A stretch of 64,000 nt of DNA from Cymodocea nodosa (taxonomy: Eukaryota; Streptophyta; Magnoliopsida; Alismatales; Cymodoceaceae). The position numbers were made by a program, and so were the translations under genes. Positions 1-11,443 of this stretch are shown here, in pieces. Under the pieces are notes generated by a model. The model did not search any database and was not told the DNA's origin. It was given only the letters and a program-made list of their open reading frames with translations. The DNA lies in the NCBI GenBank assembly GCA_036874045.1, contig CM072339.1:10361501-10425500 (forward strand), read 5' to 3'. Every line of letters starts with the position of its first letter. Position 1 is the stretch's first letter.

Positions 1-1723
1 CTATATGTCCATCTTGATCTACTTTGTTTCTAAATACCCACCTTGTTCCTATTATGGATTGATTTTCAGGTGGTGGAACTAGATCCCATACCTCATTTCT
101 TATAAATTGATTTAACTCATCTTGCATAGCTAAATACCAAAATTCATCTTCTAAGGCATCTTTAATTTTCTTAGGTTCTAGCAAAGAAACAAATGAATAA
201 GCACCATAGATGTTGACTACTGATGACTGAGTCCTAACTCCTTGATTAGGATCGCCTATTATCTGATCAATAGTATGAGATGAAGTATAACGCCAATTTC
301 TATGTTGTTCCACATTTTCTATAGGTATGACATTATTTTCTTCTAAATTTTCATCAGTCAAACTTAGATTTCTTATTCTGTCAGATAATCTATCAATTTC
401 TCTATCAACATCATTTGGTACTATTCTTGGGAGAATTTCTGAATCGAAGTTTTCAGCATGTCTTAAATCCAAATGAGAATTTTCATGCAATTTTACATGT
501 AGGGTTTCCTCAATGGTTTTTGTTGATTTATTATAAACTCTATATGCTTTACTTCTAATGGAATAACCAACAAAAATACCTTCATCTGATTTAGCTTTAA
601 ATTTGTCTCTTCGTTCCTTAGTGTTTAAAATAAAACACTTATAGCCAAAGGGTTTTAAATAACTTATTTTGGGAACCTTGTTATACCATATCTCATAAGG
701 AGTTTTATCTAAAATTGGTCTTAGATGTACTCTATTTATAACATAGCATGCTGTATGAACTGCTTCTGCCCAAAGAAATAGGGGTAACTTATTCTCATTT
801 AACATGGTTCTGTACATTTTCTAAAGTGATTTGTTTTTACGTTCTACTATCCCATTTTGTGAAGGAGCTCTTGGAAATGAGTACCTATGATCTATGCCTA
901 ATTCTTCACAAAAGGTGTCCATTTGATCATTATCAAATTTTGTACCATGATCACTCCTAAGTTTTTGAATCTTAACATTTTGCTCATTCTGAACTTTATT
1001 ACAGAATATCTTAAATATTTCAAAAACTTCAGTTTTATTAGCTAGAAAATAGACCCAAGTGAATCTAGAATAGTCATCAACTAGTACAAAAACATAATGT
1101 TTACCTCCTAGATTGGTTGTTTTAGTAGGTCCAAATAAATCCGTATGTACTACTTCTAATACTCTTTTGCTTGTTATTTCATTTAAGCTTTTAAAGGATA
1201 TTTTATGTAATTTACCTAGTTGACATGCATCACACATAAACTCTTTCGAGTACTTAATACTAGGTAAACCTCTAACTAGATTCTTTTTAGACAGCTTTTG
1301 TAATAATTTTAAGTTTAAGTGTCTTAGCCTTCTATGCCATTCATCCGATTTTGCAATTAAGGAAGTATTGTCTTTAATAATATAAGAAGGCAAATTTAGA
1401 ATACAAACATATCCTTTCTTGTATGTAGTGAATAAAATTTCGTTTGTAGACATGTCCATAATTTTACAGGAATCTTTTTAAAAAATTACTCTGTAAATCT
1501 TCATTAAAACAGGAACACTCAATAAATTAAAATTGAAGTTTTCCACTAATAAGACATCATTTATAAAGCATTTCTCAGTTACCTGAACCTTGTCAGACCT
1601 AAGGATAGTTGTTTTGCTTTTATTTCCAAAGATAACTTGTCCGTTCTTGGTCTTTGTTATTTTTGTAAGTAATCGTATATTTCTAGTCATGTGGCTGGAT
1701 GCTCCACTGTCCATTATCCATTA
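1..1723 (-). pseudogene. B1 pol: protease, integrase, start of RT (broken, partial)
   Basis: Copia polyprotein. The aspartic protease signature MDSGASSHMT starts at 1714. The GAG-pre-integrase zinc-binding region (WHRRLRHLN...CDACQLGKLH) is followed by the integrase core, with catalytic Asp in HTDLFGP, Asp in LRSDHGTKF and Glu in IVERKN all present. TAG at 821-823 replaces a Gln that sits in a conserved S-L-Q-E-M context in element A2; downstream the frame is open to the window edge. It covers the integrase C-terminus and, at 1-130, the RT start (motif GTRWVFRNKVDQDG). A frameshift separates protease from integrase near 1460-1480. RT and RNase H are expected left of the window. Confidence 0.9.
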
Positions 1724-2033
1724 TTCATTTTGATTTGTGTACCTACAAAATAGTCAAAAAGAGATTTTATCTCTTGGAACCCATTTTTGAGTGGGTCCAA
1801 GAATTTTAGAGAGTCATATCAAAATAATCCATATTTTTAGACTTCAACTTATCTATTTTCTAATAATTATTCTTGTGTTCCTTTCTCTTAGTATTATAAT
1901 TATCAGAACATTTGTCTCTATGTAAACCAGAGTTGAAATTTTCATTTCTAACATTACTTGATTTCCAATATCCGATATTTTTTAAATATGAAGAAAATTG
2001 ATCAAGAATATTAAAATTCTCAAATGTCTTAGC

Positions 2034-3738
2034 TTAATTCTTCTGAAGATTTCTTTTGAAATTCTTGCATCGTGTGCTATCATTTATATGCTGCATTTTA
2101 TCAACTTGCACATATTTTTCTCCCTTTTTAATCACACATGGAATAGTTTTTCTCTTACTATTCTTAGTATTGGAAATAAAGACATTATTTTTAGTAGTAC
2201 CATCATGCAATATATAATTTTTAGAAGATGCATCGTGTAAACCAATACCATGTTTTTCTACATTTGATATTTTACTACTAAGTTCATTTGTTATAGTTTG
2301 ACTATTATTCCATTTACTTAATATAGCCTTTTGATCGCAGACTTTAATCTTTAACACATCAATTTTTGAATTTAAATCAGTAATAGTCAGTTCTATTTTT
2401 TCAATTTCATAGAATTTTCTTCTTATCAGTAATTAAATTTTCACAATCAGTATGCAATTTTCTTTCTATAGTAGTGAACTTTAAAATTTCCTGAGCATGC
2501 CTTTGATTTTCTTCTTTAAATTTATTCAACGTAGAGTTTAGAAAATCAATCTTATTTTCAGATTCATCTAGCATTTTCCTAGTGTCCTTTCTTTCTGTTT
2601 TGACTTTCTTATATTTTTTGGCTAGTCTATTGTATTCAACAAGTAATCCATCAAAACTATCAAAATTTGCATTTTGATCAGAGGATACCTCATTGGATTT
2701 TGCCATAAAGTATACATTTGCCAGATTTTCTTCTGAATCTGATGTTGATGAGGATTTGTTGTCTGATGTTGAATCCTTTGTTTCTTCACTTTGTGAAGCT
2801 GAAGAGTCATCCCATCTCACTTTAAGCACCCTTCTCTTTTTGAATTTCTTATTCCTGAAATTCCTCCTTGAATTCTTCTTATCTTTGTTGAGAGGACAAT
2901 CAGTTTGAAAGTGACCTGGCCTGTTGCACTTGTAGCATATACTTTTGTCTTTTGTGAATGACTTCTTCTCCATATCTCTAGATGTCTTCGCTAACCTGAA
3001 GTTCCTGCATTTCTTCAACAGATTTCTAAATTTTCTAGTTAACAATAGCAAATCATCGTTAGAATCACTAGTGACTTCTGAGACTTTATCAGCTTCAAAA
3101 GGCAGATCCCTTCTAGGATTTTTCCCTTTTGGATCTAAATGTTGTACTTCATAGGTTGTCAGATTTCCTATGAGATCATCAAGAGTATATGTATTTAAGT
3201 CTTTGGACTCTTCAATAGATGTTGTCTTTTGAGCCCAAATTTTAGTTAAAGATCTAAGGATCTTTCTTACCAAGTTTTTTTCCTCGAATTTCTTGCCTAA
3301 AGATTTTAATGAATTTACAATCTCAAGAAAATGGGAAAACATGTCAGAGATACATTCATTTTCGTGCATTTTAAAAAGCTTATATTTATGTACTAACATA
3401 TTGATCTTAGATTCCTTGACTTGATTAGTACCTTCGTTGGCAACTTTTAAAGCATGCCATATCTCATATGTAGTTTGATATGCAGAAACTTTATTAAATT
3501 GATCATGAGATAAAGCACAAAATAAGATGTTTAAACCTTTAGCATTCAGTGTCATTCGCTCCTTTTCATCAAAAGTCTAAGTATCATAGGGAGTCGTAAC
3601 TAACACTATAGGATTGCTAATTATATGCCATAATTTGAAATCAATTGACTGAAAGAATACTTTCATCCTATATTTTCAGTAGCCATAATTGCTACCTTTG
3701 AACATAGGAGGACAATTAGTGGTCTGTCCTTTAGTCAT
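2034..3738 (-). pseudogene. B1 gag (broken)
   Basis: Capsid/nucleocapsid polyprotein of a copia element. The ATG at 3738 is chosen because homologous N-terminal sequence (a K-Y-R-M-x-V-F-F-Q-S-I-D segment) follows it. Order: UBN2-type gag domain (residues about 30-190), basic linker, a single CX2CX4HX4C zinc knuckle (CYKCNRPGHFQTDC, near 2895-2938), an acidic Ser/Glu-rich stretch, then a coiled-coil-like Lys/Glu/Leu tail. Broken by TGA at 3676-3678 and TAG at 3577-3579, both at conserved Trp positions, and by a frameshift near 2405, after which the reading continues in another frame to 2034. About 280 bases of degraded linker, still showing a GPTQKWVPR motif near 1775-1800, join it to the protease. 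Family assignment is firm; the protein is not expressible as it stands. Confidence 0.85.
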
Positions 3739-3848
3739 AACTAAGATTTCAGAATTATCAATTTTAAATAGATGATCCAAAGTAAATAACAGGAAAAACC
3801 GATTCCTAAATAGGGAAATGAAGGCTTTTAATTACGATAATAATGAAA

Positions 3849-3860
3849 GCTCTAATACCA
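3849..3860 (-). other. Primer-binding site of B1 (tRNA-iMet type)
   Basis: Reads TGGTATTAGAGC on the minus strand, two bases inside the 5' LTR. The standard plant copia site is TGGTATCAGAGC (complement of initiator tRNA-Met), so one C-to-T change is present. Confidence 0.85.
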
Positions 3861-3862
3861 GT

Positions 3863-5088
3863 TGTAGGATCGTTTGTATCACAAGAGGGGAGGTGAATTG
3901 TGTCTTTAGTAATTAAATACTAGCGGATAAAATAAGAGCACAAAACACTCGTAAATGAAATTCTATTCTTTTATTTCGAGACAGAATTTACAATATCTTT
4001 TCAGCTCAATTCCCTTCTTGACGGTTTTGATACAGTAATGTTCGATATACAATTCAAATAGGAAAACAAAGCTCTTATTCAAAACTAATTTTGAATTATA
4101 TATAACCTGATCTTTATGCACATTGCTTCTTTCTTTCTCTTTGCTCAACTTCTGTATCTCTTCTTCTCTAGTTGTCGAATTTCCAGACTTCTTATGTTTG
4201 CACCTCCTTTTCTAAAATTGCTTGGAATTTCGAACTTCTTCTGATGTTGGAGAATTTTTCAGAATATGAATATTCAAACTTAACTTTTCAATTAGGGATC
4301 TGGATTGAATATTCAGACTTGGTTTTTGAGATTGGGATCCTCTGTTGTAATGTAGCTCGTACTCTCTATTAGTAGTCGAACTCTGTTGTCTTTCACCTTC
4401 AACATGTTCTTCCACTTGATCCACAATCCATAATCCATAATCCACGTACTAATTTTCTCTTTAATCTAAATTACTTTCTATTTTAATTTCCACTTTCTCC
4501 ACTAACATTTTGAATTTCCATGATCTCCACTTCGTAGATTCACCAAAATTTTATCTTCCTGGAGTCTTGTAGAATATCTTCTAAGTCTTTGATTTAGTCG
4601 AACATTTATCCTTTAAGTCTTGTAAAAACTCAAACATTTATCCTTTAACTCTTCGAGTTTTTGCACCTGCAAAACACATGACTAAACAAAGAAACTTATC
4701 TGTTCGTTAGTCCTTTTATAAAACTCAAATAGTTATCTATCCATGCGTATAAAAACTCTAACAGTTATCTAACTATTCGATTTTTCATTACCGAATGCAT
4801 ATGGAAAACACGTGACAACTTAAAACATTAAAAACACATGTGCAAATAACCTTAATTATACGAGTTTTTAACATAAAGTATTCGACAAAAACGAAACGTT
4901 AACTATTTGAAAGTTTAACTATCAAAAAGTTTAACTATTGCAAATCTAACTCTTCGGAAATCATTAATTTATCTGACATAAAAATAAAACTTTCCGATAA
5001 TCTATTAACTATTATACTTAGAGAATATTATGTAGACTTATTTAAATACGATAATAAAGCATATATCATCAAAATTAAATACCTAACA
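3863..5088 (-). repeat. 5' LTR of B1 (B-type LTR, about 1.2 kb)
   Basis: On the minus strand it begins TGTTAGGTATTTAATTTTG (at 5088) and ends CGATCCTACA (at 3863), with the canonical TG...CA ends, and is followed after two bases by a primer-binding site. A second B-type LTR lies at 28761-29953 and matches it along most of its length. The five bases at 5089-5093 (tcaac) would be one copy of the target duplication. The interior holds several degenerate AACTATTCGA / TCGGAAAG type repeats. Confidence 0.88.
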
Positions 5089-5665
5089 TCAACCAAAAGA
5101 ATCTCACCTTTCTGTAGTTAAAAGGATAATGAAATACTTACAAGGAACTTCAAATTTTGGTTTAATGTATTTCAAAGATAGTAGTTTGGATCTAATTGGA
5201 TACAGTGATGCTGATTATGCTAGATGCAAATCTGATAGAAAGAGTACTAGTGGAACTTGCCAACTATTTGGTAGTTCATTAATTTCCTGGTTCAGTAAGA
5301 AGCAGAATTGTGTTGCCTTATCTACTACTGAAGTTGAATATGTTGCTACTGCCCTATGTTGTGCACAAATTCTTTGAATGAAACAAACTATGAAAGATTA
5401 TGGAATTACATATGGAAAAACTCCTATTAATTGTGATAGTAATAGTGCAATAAGTTTGTCAAAGAACCTTGTGTTGCACTCTCGGGCAAAACATATTGAG
5501 ATAAGACACCATTTTTTGAGAGATAATGTTATGAAAGATAACATTGAGCTGAATTTTGTTTCTACTCATGAGCAATTGGCAGATATTTTTACAAAGCCTC
5601 TTGAAGAAAAATAGTTTATCAAATTGAGAAGAGATTTAGGAATATGTTGCCTAAATGATTTTTAG
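5089..5665 (+). pseudogene. S1 pol C-terminus (RT end and RNase H)
   Basis: Copia RT thumb and RNase H. The frame opens at once with P-K-E-S-H-L, the RT segment interrupted by B1. RNase H acidic residues are visible in YSDADYA, STTEVEY and CDSNSAISLSKN, followed by the usual HIEIRHHFLRD and QLADIFTKPL motifs near the end of copia Pol. Two in-frame stops: TGA at 5375-5377 (Trp in homologues) and TAG at 5612-5614. The natural stop is TAG at 5663-5665. Frame is otherwise kept, so decay is modest. Confidence 0.92.
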
Positions 5666-6845
5666 CTTTACCTACTATCTTTTATCTTCTATTTCTTTTA
5701 TATTTACTTCACCATCTTATTTTCTATTATCTGTTTTAATTATACTGTGTTAGTTTGATAATCTATTTCTATCTAATTCTTATTTTGAGTTATTTCTTGA
5801 GAATATTTACAAATTATTTTTCTTCAAATTTTAAAACAAAAACATCTCTACCAACACTCTTCTTGAGATAATTTTCTACTAAGTTTATAAGTTACAATGA
5901 TTTCTTACATCTATATTAAAATCAACTCAGATTAATTCATCAAAATTACTAAAGGCTTCTGCTCCACAAATAGAATAATGTCCACATGACACTTAGAATG
6001 GGGGCCTAAATCCGAAAAATAGCCAAGTTACCTTAATTAATTCAGTGATTGTATTCCTATTTGCTAGACTGAATGTTTCATGTTTAGAAAATTTAGAAGT
6101 GTTTAATATGTGAGGGTGAAAAACAAGGAAAAGTGGTTGGAAGCAATAAGACTCAAGATACTTAACTTTCTACACTTTCCATTCTTTTCAGTACTGTCAA
6201 AGTGATTTCCATTGCTTAAAAAAAAAAAAAAATTGGAATGTTTGTTGTAAAGAGCAACCAACACCAATATTGTTAAAAAAAAAAAAAACCTCCGATTATG
6301 GCTATGCAGTACTAACAATTTCATAATTCTCAAAGATCTTCTTTTCCTCTTAGTTAATTACATAACAGACGTGGTTAAGGGAAAATATACCTTGGGGTTG
6401 CTTCATGGAAATTTTAAGCTGGTCGGAGAGAACATATTAAATGTGTCTGAATTTTTCTATTCTAAAAACATTAAGTTCTAGCACTGAAGTTTATAAAAAC
6501 TGATTTCTTTAAGGTTAATAAGGTGAACCATAGGATCAAGTCCTTATGCTAAGTGAAATGTGTTATTTATCTTAATGTGGAGCCTTAAATAATTCAGTAA
6601 TTCTCACATAATTAAAATTAAAAATTTTTTTTTTTTAGTCAAGAACTACTTATATATATTTATATCAATATATCTAATCAAATAATAATAATAATAATAA
6701 TATAAAATAAAAACATTATAAAAATACAAATACCTCAACAAAATTATTTTTTTTGCTAATTTCTTTTATTCATATATTCAGGGGGAGTTTATTCTTTTTG
6801 ATATGTTTGATTTTCTCAATTTTAAGATTTTTTTGTCACCATATT
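5666..6845 (+). other. S1 pol-to-env spacer, noncoding
   Basis: No coding sequence that I can support. It contains A-runs (about 6219-6233 and 6275-6288), an (AAT)n microsatellite at about 6681-6702, and a purine motif ggggga at 6781-6786 that resembles a polypurine tract. Comparable long spacers between pol and the accessory ORF occur in A1 (20493-22066). Confidence 0.6.
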
Positions 6846-7150
6846 TTTAGGGGGAGTTATTTTCTTTACTTGGTTGGGTGTTGGCAATCGTCGGAGAGTT
6901 AGTCCTTTTGTTTTAAGGGTTTATCGAACAGTTAAGTTGTAACTATTCGAAAACTTCTTAGTTTTCGACAAGTTACTGTCTTGTGCCTTATTTTTTTTTC
7001 AAACAGTTATCCTGTAACTATCCGAAAATTCTTTTCATTCGGTAAGTTAGGCCTCTAACTCACTAATCTCTAGAACTTTCCGATTTTTATATGCTTTCGG
7101 AGGGCTATCTTCTCACTCTGTCTCAACTCTCCGATTCTTAAAATCCTTCA
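6846..7150 (+). promoter_or_regulatory. LTR-like segment with PPT-like start, just upstream of the S1 env-like ORF (candidate internal promoter)
   Basis: Starts with an aggggga purine tract (near 6849-6856) and then carries the TTCGA/TTCGG...AGTTA repeats otherwise seen in the LTRs: for example taactattcgaaaact (6950s) and taactatccgaaaatt (7010s). A TATA-like ttttatatg lies near 7085, about 95 bases before the env-like ATG at 7184. Seen: motif composition and order. Inferred: that it is a captured LTR fragment driving the downstream ORF. Confidence 0.4.
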
Positions 7151-7183
7151 TCTACTTCATCCCTTTTTCGTGCCTCCTCCTTT

Positions 7184-9361
7184 ATGGATTCATCTGGTCG
7201 TTTCTCTGCCCTCTCTCTGCAAGTGCAAGAACAGCAGATTCACAGAATGGAACAAGATCACCAAACAAGTATGGAAGATCTTTCTCCTAGACAAGTTCAA
7301 CAAATTGTTTCTATCGGAGAAGAAATTGTCGATATTGAGTCAATATATGGCACTTCAGAAATAGTTACTCGTTTATTATGTTTGGAGAAATAGTTGTTTA
7401 TTCTTCATAAATTTCGTCCTATTACCATTGGTGTTAAAAGTAGAAAACAGTTGAAAACCAAGAAGCCTTCCTCAAGAAAATCCACTAAAACCTCTACTAG
7501 TCATAAGAAACTAAAGACCACTTCTACCCGTGCTTCACAAAGTAGTAAAACAGATTGTGTTGATTCTAGGGTTTCTAAGGATTCTTCTTCGGATGATGAA
7601 GACATATTTACTGTCAAAGTGAACTCCTTAGAACCTCAATTTAAATCTGTTTATGAGGTTTATATTAGCCAATTTTTGAATGCTTCTAAGGATACTAGGG
7701 CATCTGAAAAATGAGCACTGCATATGGCCCTACATTTACAAGATACTTTAGTCAAGAGAAGAAATCAAGCATTATTGCATAAACTCAGTGAACAACTAGG
7801 AATTAAAATTCTAGAGCCTACAAAGCCTGCTTGTCTTCATGATTTTTTTGATATGGCAGCAAAGAAGAAATCAGTGGCTGAACCTGAATTCTTTTTGCCC
7901 TAGAAAGGAATTGATTTCCGACATGTGGCTAGTCGTTCATATCCTCTAATTCCTGAGTTATGTATTGGAATTCTACACCAAATTGCTCCTGGTCCTTCTC
8001 ATTTGATCTCCTCAGCTAGTCAAATTTTGCCTACAGTTGTCTCCTCTCCTCTTCCATCTACTTCATTTACTTACACTAGGAGCAGAAAGAAAACTCTCTC
8101 CTCTCATCCGAGTTTCGCCAAACCTCCTTCTATAAATAAAGAAGACTCCACACCTCTTCCACCTTCATCTGATGTAGAATCTCATCCAATTCCTTCTCCT
8201 CACACTCAAATGGTGATACAAGGATTGTATGAAGATTCGGGTTTTGTCTCTATTGCTCAATCTCCTTCTCCTTCTGCAAACCCTCCAGCAGATGAAGATC
8301 TAGATGATGCAGTCAATTATTCTTTAGAAATTGCTATAGATGTATATTATTTCCGATCTTCTACTGCTAGGGATCTCTTCTTCAATAAATATCAAGGCAT
8401 GAAGATTATTTACAACAGACTTGTAAATTTTAAAGGAATAGATTCGATTCATAGTTTGCTAATTCATCAAGGGCTTTTAGGTCTTATTTCTTCCCCATTA
8501 GGGTTATTTGTTTTTAAAGACCTAATTCCCCTTTTCTACTCCAACATTGAAATTTTTCTTCATTTTTGTCTCTTGCACCTCCAAAATCAAATAATAAGGA
8601 TTGATGGAGAATTTTTGGAGAATCTTTTTGGAATACCATCTACTAGTATAAATATTGCTCTTTCTCCATCAGAGCTTAGGTGGCAGGAATCCGAGATGAA
8701 TAAATTGATTGGAAAATCTTCTGACAGAAAATTCAAGTTAGTAAAGATTGTAGATATAAATGGTATGGCTCGGATGATTACTACAATTCTGTCTACCTTT
8801 GTATTTCAAAAGATTGGTCATGCAGATGAATTGGAAAGAAAATTCTACCAAGCCACTCATGTTGTGATGGCTGGTATCAAGGTTAACTGGGAAAAAGTTG
8901 TTATTGCTCAGCTTTCTCATCTACAAAGTTTTCTGTACTATGGAGATTTTATTTATCATTTGATGGCCAGATACATTGATTTTTCGGGGAAGCCTCTGAA
9001 ATCCATTAAAAGAAGAGTATTACAACTTAAGGATCTTCAGAGAATGTCATCTTCTGATCTGGTTGAGTTGCCCTCTCATTTTCAACCATCTACTACTCAG
9101 AATGCAACTTCTCCTTCTACAGCAAATACACCTCCTACTGTACCTCCTTTTGCAGAAACTCCACCTCCTACAGCACCTCCTCCAGCTCCAGCAGCTTCAT
9201 TTACAACAGTTGACAGTTTTGAGACCCTCCTAAAACAGAATGAGCTTCTACTTCAGCATAATCAGATGCTTTTGGATCAAGTGGCTCATTTAGAACATCT
9301 TCTGAGAGAGAGGGATAACTTAATTCAAGAATTGTTACATAAAAAGTCAATTACATCTTAG
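7184..9361 (+). pseudogene. S1 accessory (env-like) ORF, plant-transposon-protein domain
   Basis: One frame of about 725 codons from ATG 7184 to TAG 9359-9361, interrupted by three stops: TAG 7391-7393, TGA 7712-7714 and TAG 7901-7903. The N-terminal third is Gln/Ser/Lys-rich and low complexity. A globular domain follows (roughly residues 385-610) with motifs MKIIYNRLVNFKGIDSIHSL, LFGIPSTSINIALSPSELRW, INGMARMITTIL and SFLYYGDFIYHLMARY. Then come a Pro/Thr/Ala-rich linker and a C-terminal leucine-heptad coiled coil (residues about 675-720). No signal peptide or convincing membrane span is seen, so 'envelope' is only a positional label. The domain matches the putative plant transposon protein family found in several retroelements; A1 and G carry relatives. 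Role unknown. Confidence 0.75.
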
Positions 9362-9537
9362 TTTTGTTGTTTTTCCTTATGATGTAATTTTCATTTCTTT
9401 ATGTATCCCTATTGTTATTACTCTTAAATCTATGAAATTACATTTTATTTCTCTCAGAGTATTCTTCAATTAATTGTCTCCACTTTTTAATTCTAACAAA
9501 GAGAGAGAATATATTTGTTTACAGTTTTGTCATCATC

Positions 9538-9551
9538 AAAAAGGGGGAGAT
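9538..9551 (+). other. Polypurine tract of S1
   Basis: A-rich then ggggg purine run (aaaaagggggaga) immediately before the 3' LTR start TGTTAG, preceded by catcatc. Same layout as in A1, A4 and the 28761 LTR. Confidence 0.9.
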
Positions 9552-11283
9552 TGTTAGTTCATTATTTTATCAATTAATTTTGATGATGAAAAACGTGTGG
9601 TTTAATTATTTCTACCATATTTTAGATGTCTTTTTACTCAAATGAATATTGGCTAACTACTATGTACTTAAAGTCTTTTAAATTAGATTTTGGCAGGTTA
9701 TTTTGTCTACAGTGTATTGATCGGAGAGTTATTTTATAAGTCACCAAACAGAACAGAACAAATCAGATGGTTAAGTCTCTCTCTTGGCTTTTCGGATAGT
9801 TATATCAGTAACTATTTGAAAAGTATTTATCTTCGGTGAGTTGTCTTTTTATGTCCGGATATGATTTTTATGGTAAGTCTCCAAAATCCCTTTGGTTTCA
9901 GATAGTTAAGGCTTTTATTCCGGAGAATTAGCTGTTTCTCTGTTTTTAATATATTTTTGGTTACTTTCTTCTGAAGGACACGTGTCAGTCTCTCATTGCT
10001 TGACTTAAGTGACTTTTTGGAAGGTTACAATGTAACTATTCGAAAACTCTTAAGAATCAGAGAGTTATCTTTAGTAAGTATCCGAAAACAGTTTTTAAAC
10101 TTCAAATGGTTGAGTTTTCTATTATTTCTAACTTAAGTGACTTTTTAGAAAGTTACCTGTGTAACTATCCAAAATGACTTAAGGATCGAAGAGTTATCTT
10201 TATAAGTATCCGAAACATGTCCACTCGATCGCATAGTTTATTTTTTAATATTTTATAATGCTGTTTCAGAAGGACATGTGTTTCAATTTTAATACATGAC
10301 TTAAGTGGTCTTTCGGCATGTTAGTTCTATCTATCCGAAATGATTTTGAGTTTCGGCAGGTTATTTGTTTAAGTCTCTGATTTTCTAAAAGCTTCCGAAG
10401 ATTTTACTTTTACAAAAATTGCAACTATTATAAATTGACTAATCTTTTTGGCAAGATATCTTTTGATTGTAGATCTCAACTTTATTATGGTTGAAGGTTA
10501 GCAGAAATGAATTCCTGCATAAGGCATCTGACCATTTCAGAATTCTTTCCATATATGCAAATCTCAAAGGAAAAATAGAAAGGATTTTGTAGAAAAATAA
10601 AATATACACACATAGAATTTTTCAACACTTGAAAGGAGAAATTGTCTACTTAGTAGTTCTGCAAACACTTTGAAGATTCATTTGCAACAAAGTCTAGAAG
10701 ATCAATAGCTGCAGATCAATCAAGAATTCTCCTTAGAGCTTCTGTGTCAACTCTTCATAGGAGTTGATCTAGTGTTGTGTGTCATTTTCATTTTGAGTTA
10801 GTGACTCCTGGTTTTAAATTGTCTTCTCATTTACTTGAAAACCTTAACTCACAAGGGTGTTGTGAGTATACCTTCACAAGGTCGGGGCATTGGTGAAGAG
10901 AGTGAAGTGTGATACTTCACTTGCTTAAGATTGGGGTCTTGAGTACACAAAGTTGGTGCTTTGTGTGAGGTTTTTGTTTAGCCTTTAAAAACATCTATAA
11001 GGTTGTTGCTTAGCTTGTAAAAGCAACTTGTTTAAGGTTTGTGCTTAGTCTTAAAAGCACTTAGTAGAATTCTTGAGGTTGTGGCCTTGAGGAGTGGACT
11101 ACCTAGTTTAGGGAACCACTATAAATCTCTTTGTGTTCTTTACTTTCTGCACTGCTAGTTTTAATTCTAAAATCAATTAATTAGGGTTCATTAGTGTCAA
11201 CAGCTTCCGAATTTTTTAAAAGCAAAATAAACTTTATTAGGACACTATTCACCCCCCCTCTAGTGTGCCATTCGATCCTTTCA
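9552..11283 (+). repeat. 3' LTR of S1 (about 1.7 kb)
   Basis: Starts TGTTAGTTC right after the PPT. The right end is placed at ...cgatcctttca because the preceding cacccccc...cattcgatcc block matches the 3' end of A-type LTRs (caccccc...catacgatcc), and G1 sequence starts at 11284. The last few bases (ttca rather than taca) are degenerate, so the end is good to about 5 bases. Contains three diverged tandem units (9964-10400). Confidence 0.8.
9964..10400 (+). repeat. Three diverged tandem units inside the S1 LTR
   Basis: Each unit begins acttaagtg (10003, 10131 and 10299), then has a gaaggttac/gaaagttac/gcatgttag element and a tccgaaa/ttcgaaa box. A preceding gaaggacacgtgtcag (9973) is echoed by gaaggacatgtgt (10270). 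The same acttaag...TTTCGGATAGTTA...CCGAAA module is found in A-long LTRs and in G2/G3. Confidence 0.65.
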
Positions 11284-11443
11284 TCTTGTGTGGAACCTAG
11301 GCTCTTATGCCTTTGGTGGCTTACAAGCAAGCCAGTTGCTTTCTCAAAACAGATACCAACAAATTGGATTGATATTTTATTTATTTTTTTCTTTTTTCTT
11401 TTGAAAATAAATGCACAATACACACAACATTAAAAGCACAGAA

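Larger units (their letters stand above)
1..5088 (-). mobile_element. B1: Ty1/copia (SIRE/Maximus-like) retrotransposon, 5' two-thirds
   Basis: Minus-strand LTR retrotransposon read from right to left: 5' LTR, tRNA-iMet primer site, gag, protease, integrase and the first residues of reverse transcriptase, then the window edge. The order PR-IN-RT is diagnostic of Ty1/copia. The long Gag with one zinc knuckle and a coiled-coil tail resembles the SIRE/Maximus lineage. The element interrupts the RT reading frame of the plus-strand element S1: S1 coding sequence resumes in frame directly at 5089. B1 is therefore younger than S1. Its other LTR and the left copy of the target duplication lie outside the window. 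Confidence 0.9.
5089..11283 (+). mobile_element. S1: Ty1/copia retrotransposon, 3' half
   Basis: Plus-strand copia element: end of RT and RNase H, a 1.5 kb spacer, a 2.2 kb accessory ORF, PPT and 3' LTR. Its 5' part must lie left of the window, because B1 is inserted between 5088 and 5089. On the right, the LTR ends at 11283 and sequence of G1 starts at once, inside the 3' end of the G1 F-box region, so S1 was inserted into G1. An ORF after pol is the arrangement of SIRE-type (Agrovirus-like) copia elements. Confidence 0.85.

Noticed and set aside
7170..7364. ORF beginning 14 bases before the S1 env-like ATG
   Set aside because: Shadow in another frame; the 7184 frame continues for more than 700 codons.
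7925..9361. S1 accessory ORF as a true viral envelope gene
   Set aside because: No signal peptide, fusion peptide or transmembrane span; it belongs with the plant transposon protein domain.
11181..11433. Overlapping ORFs on both strands (about 80 residues each)
   Set aside because: They span the S1 LTR end and G1 junction, have no family signature, and are not conserved in the homologous sequence near 36334.
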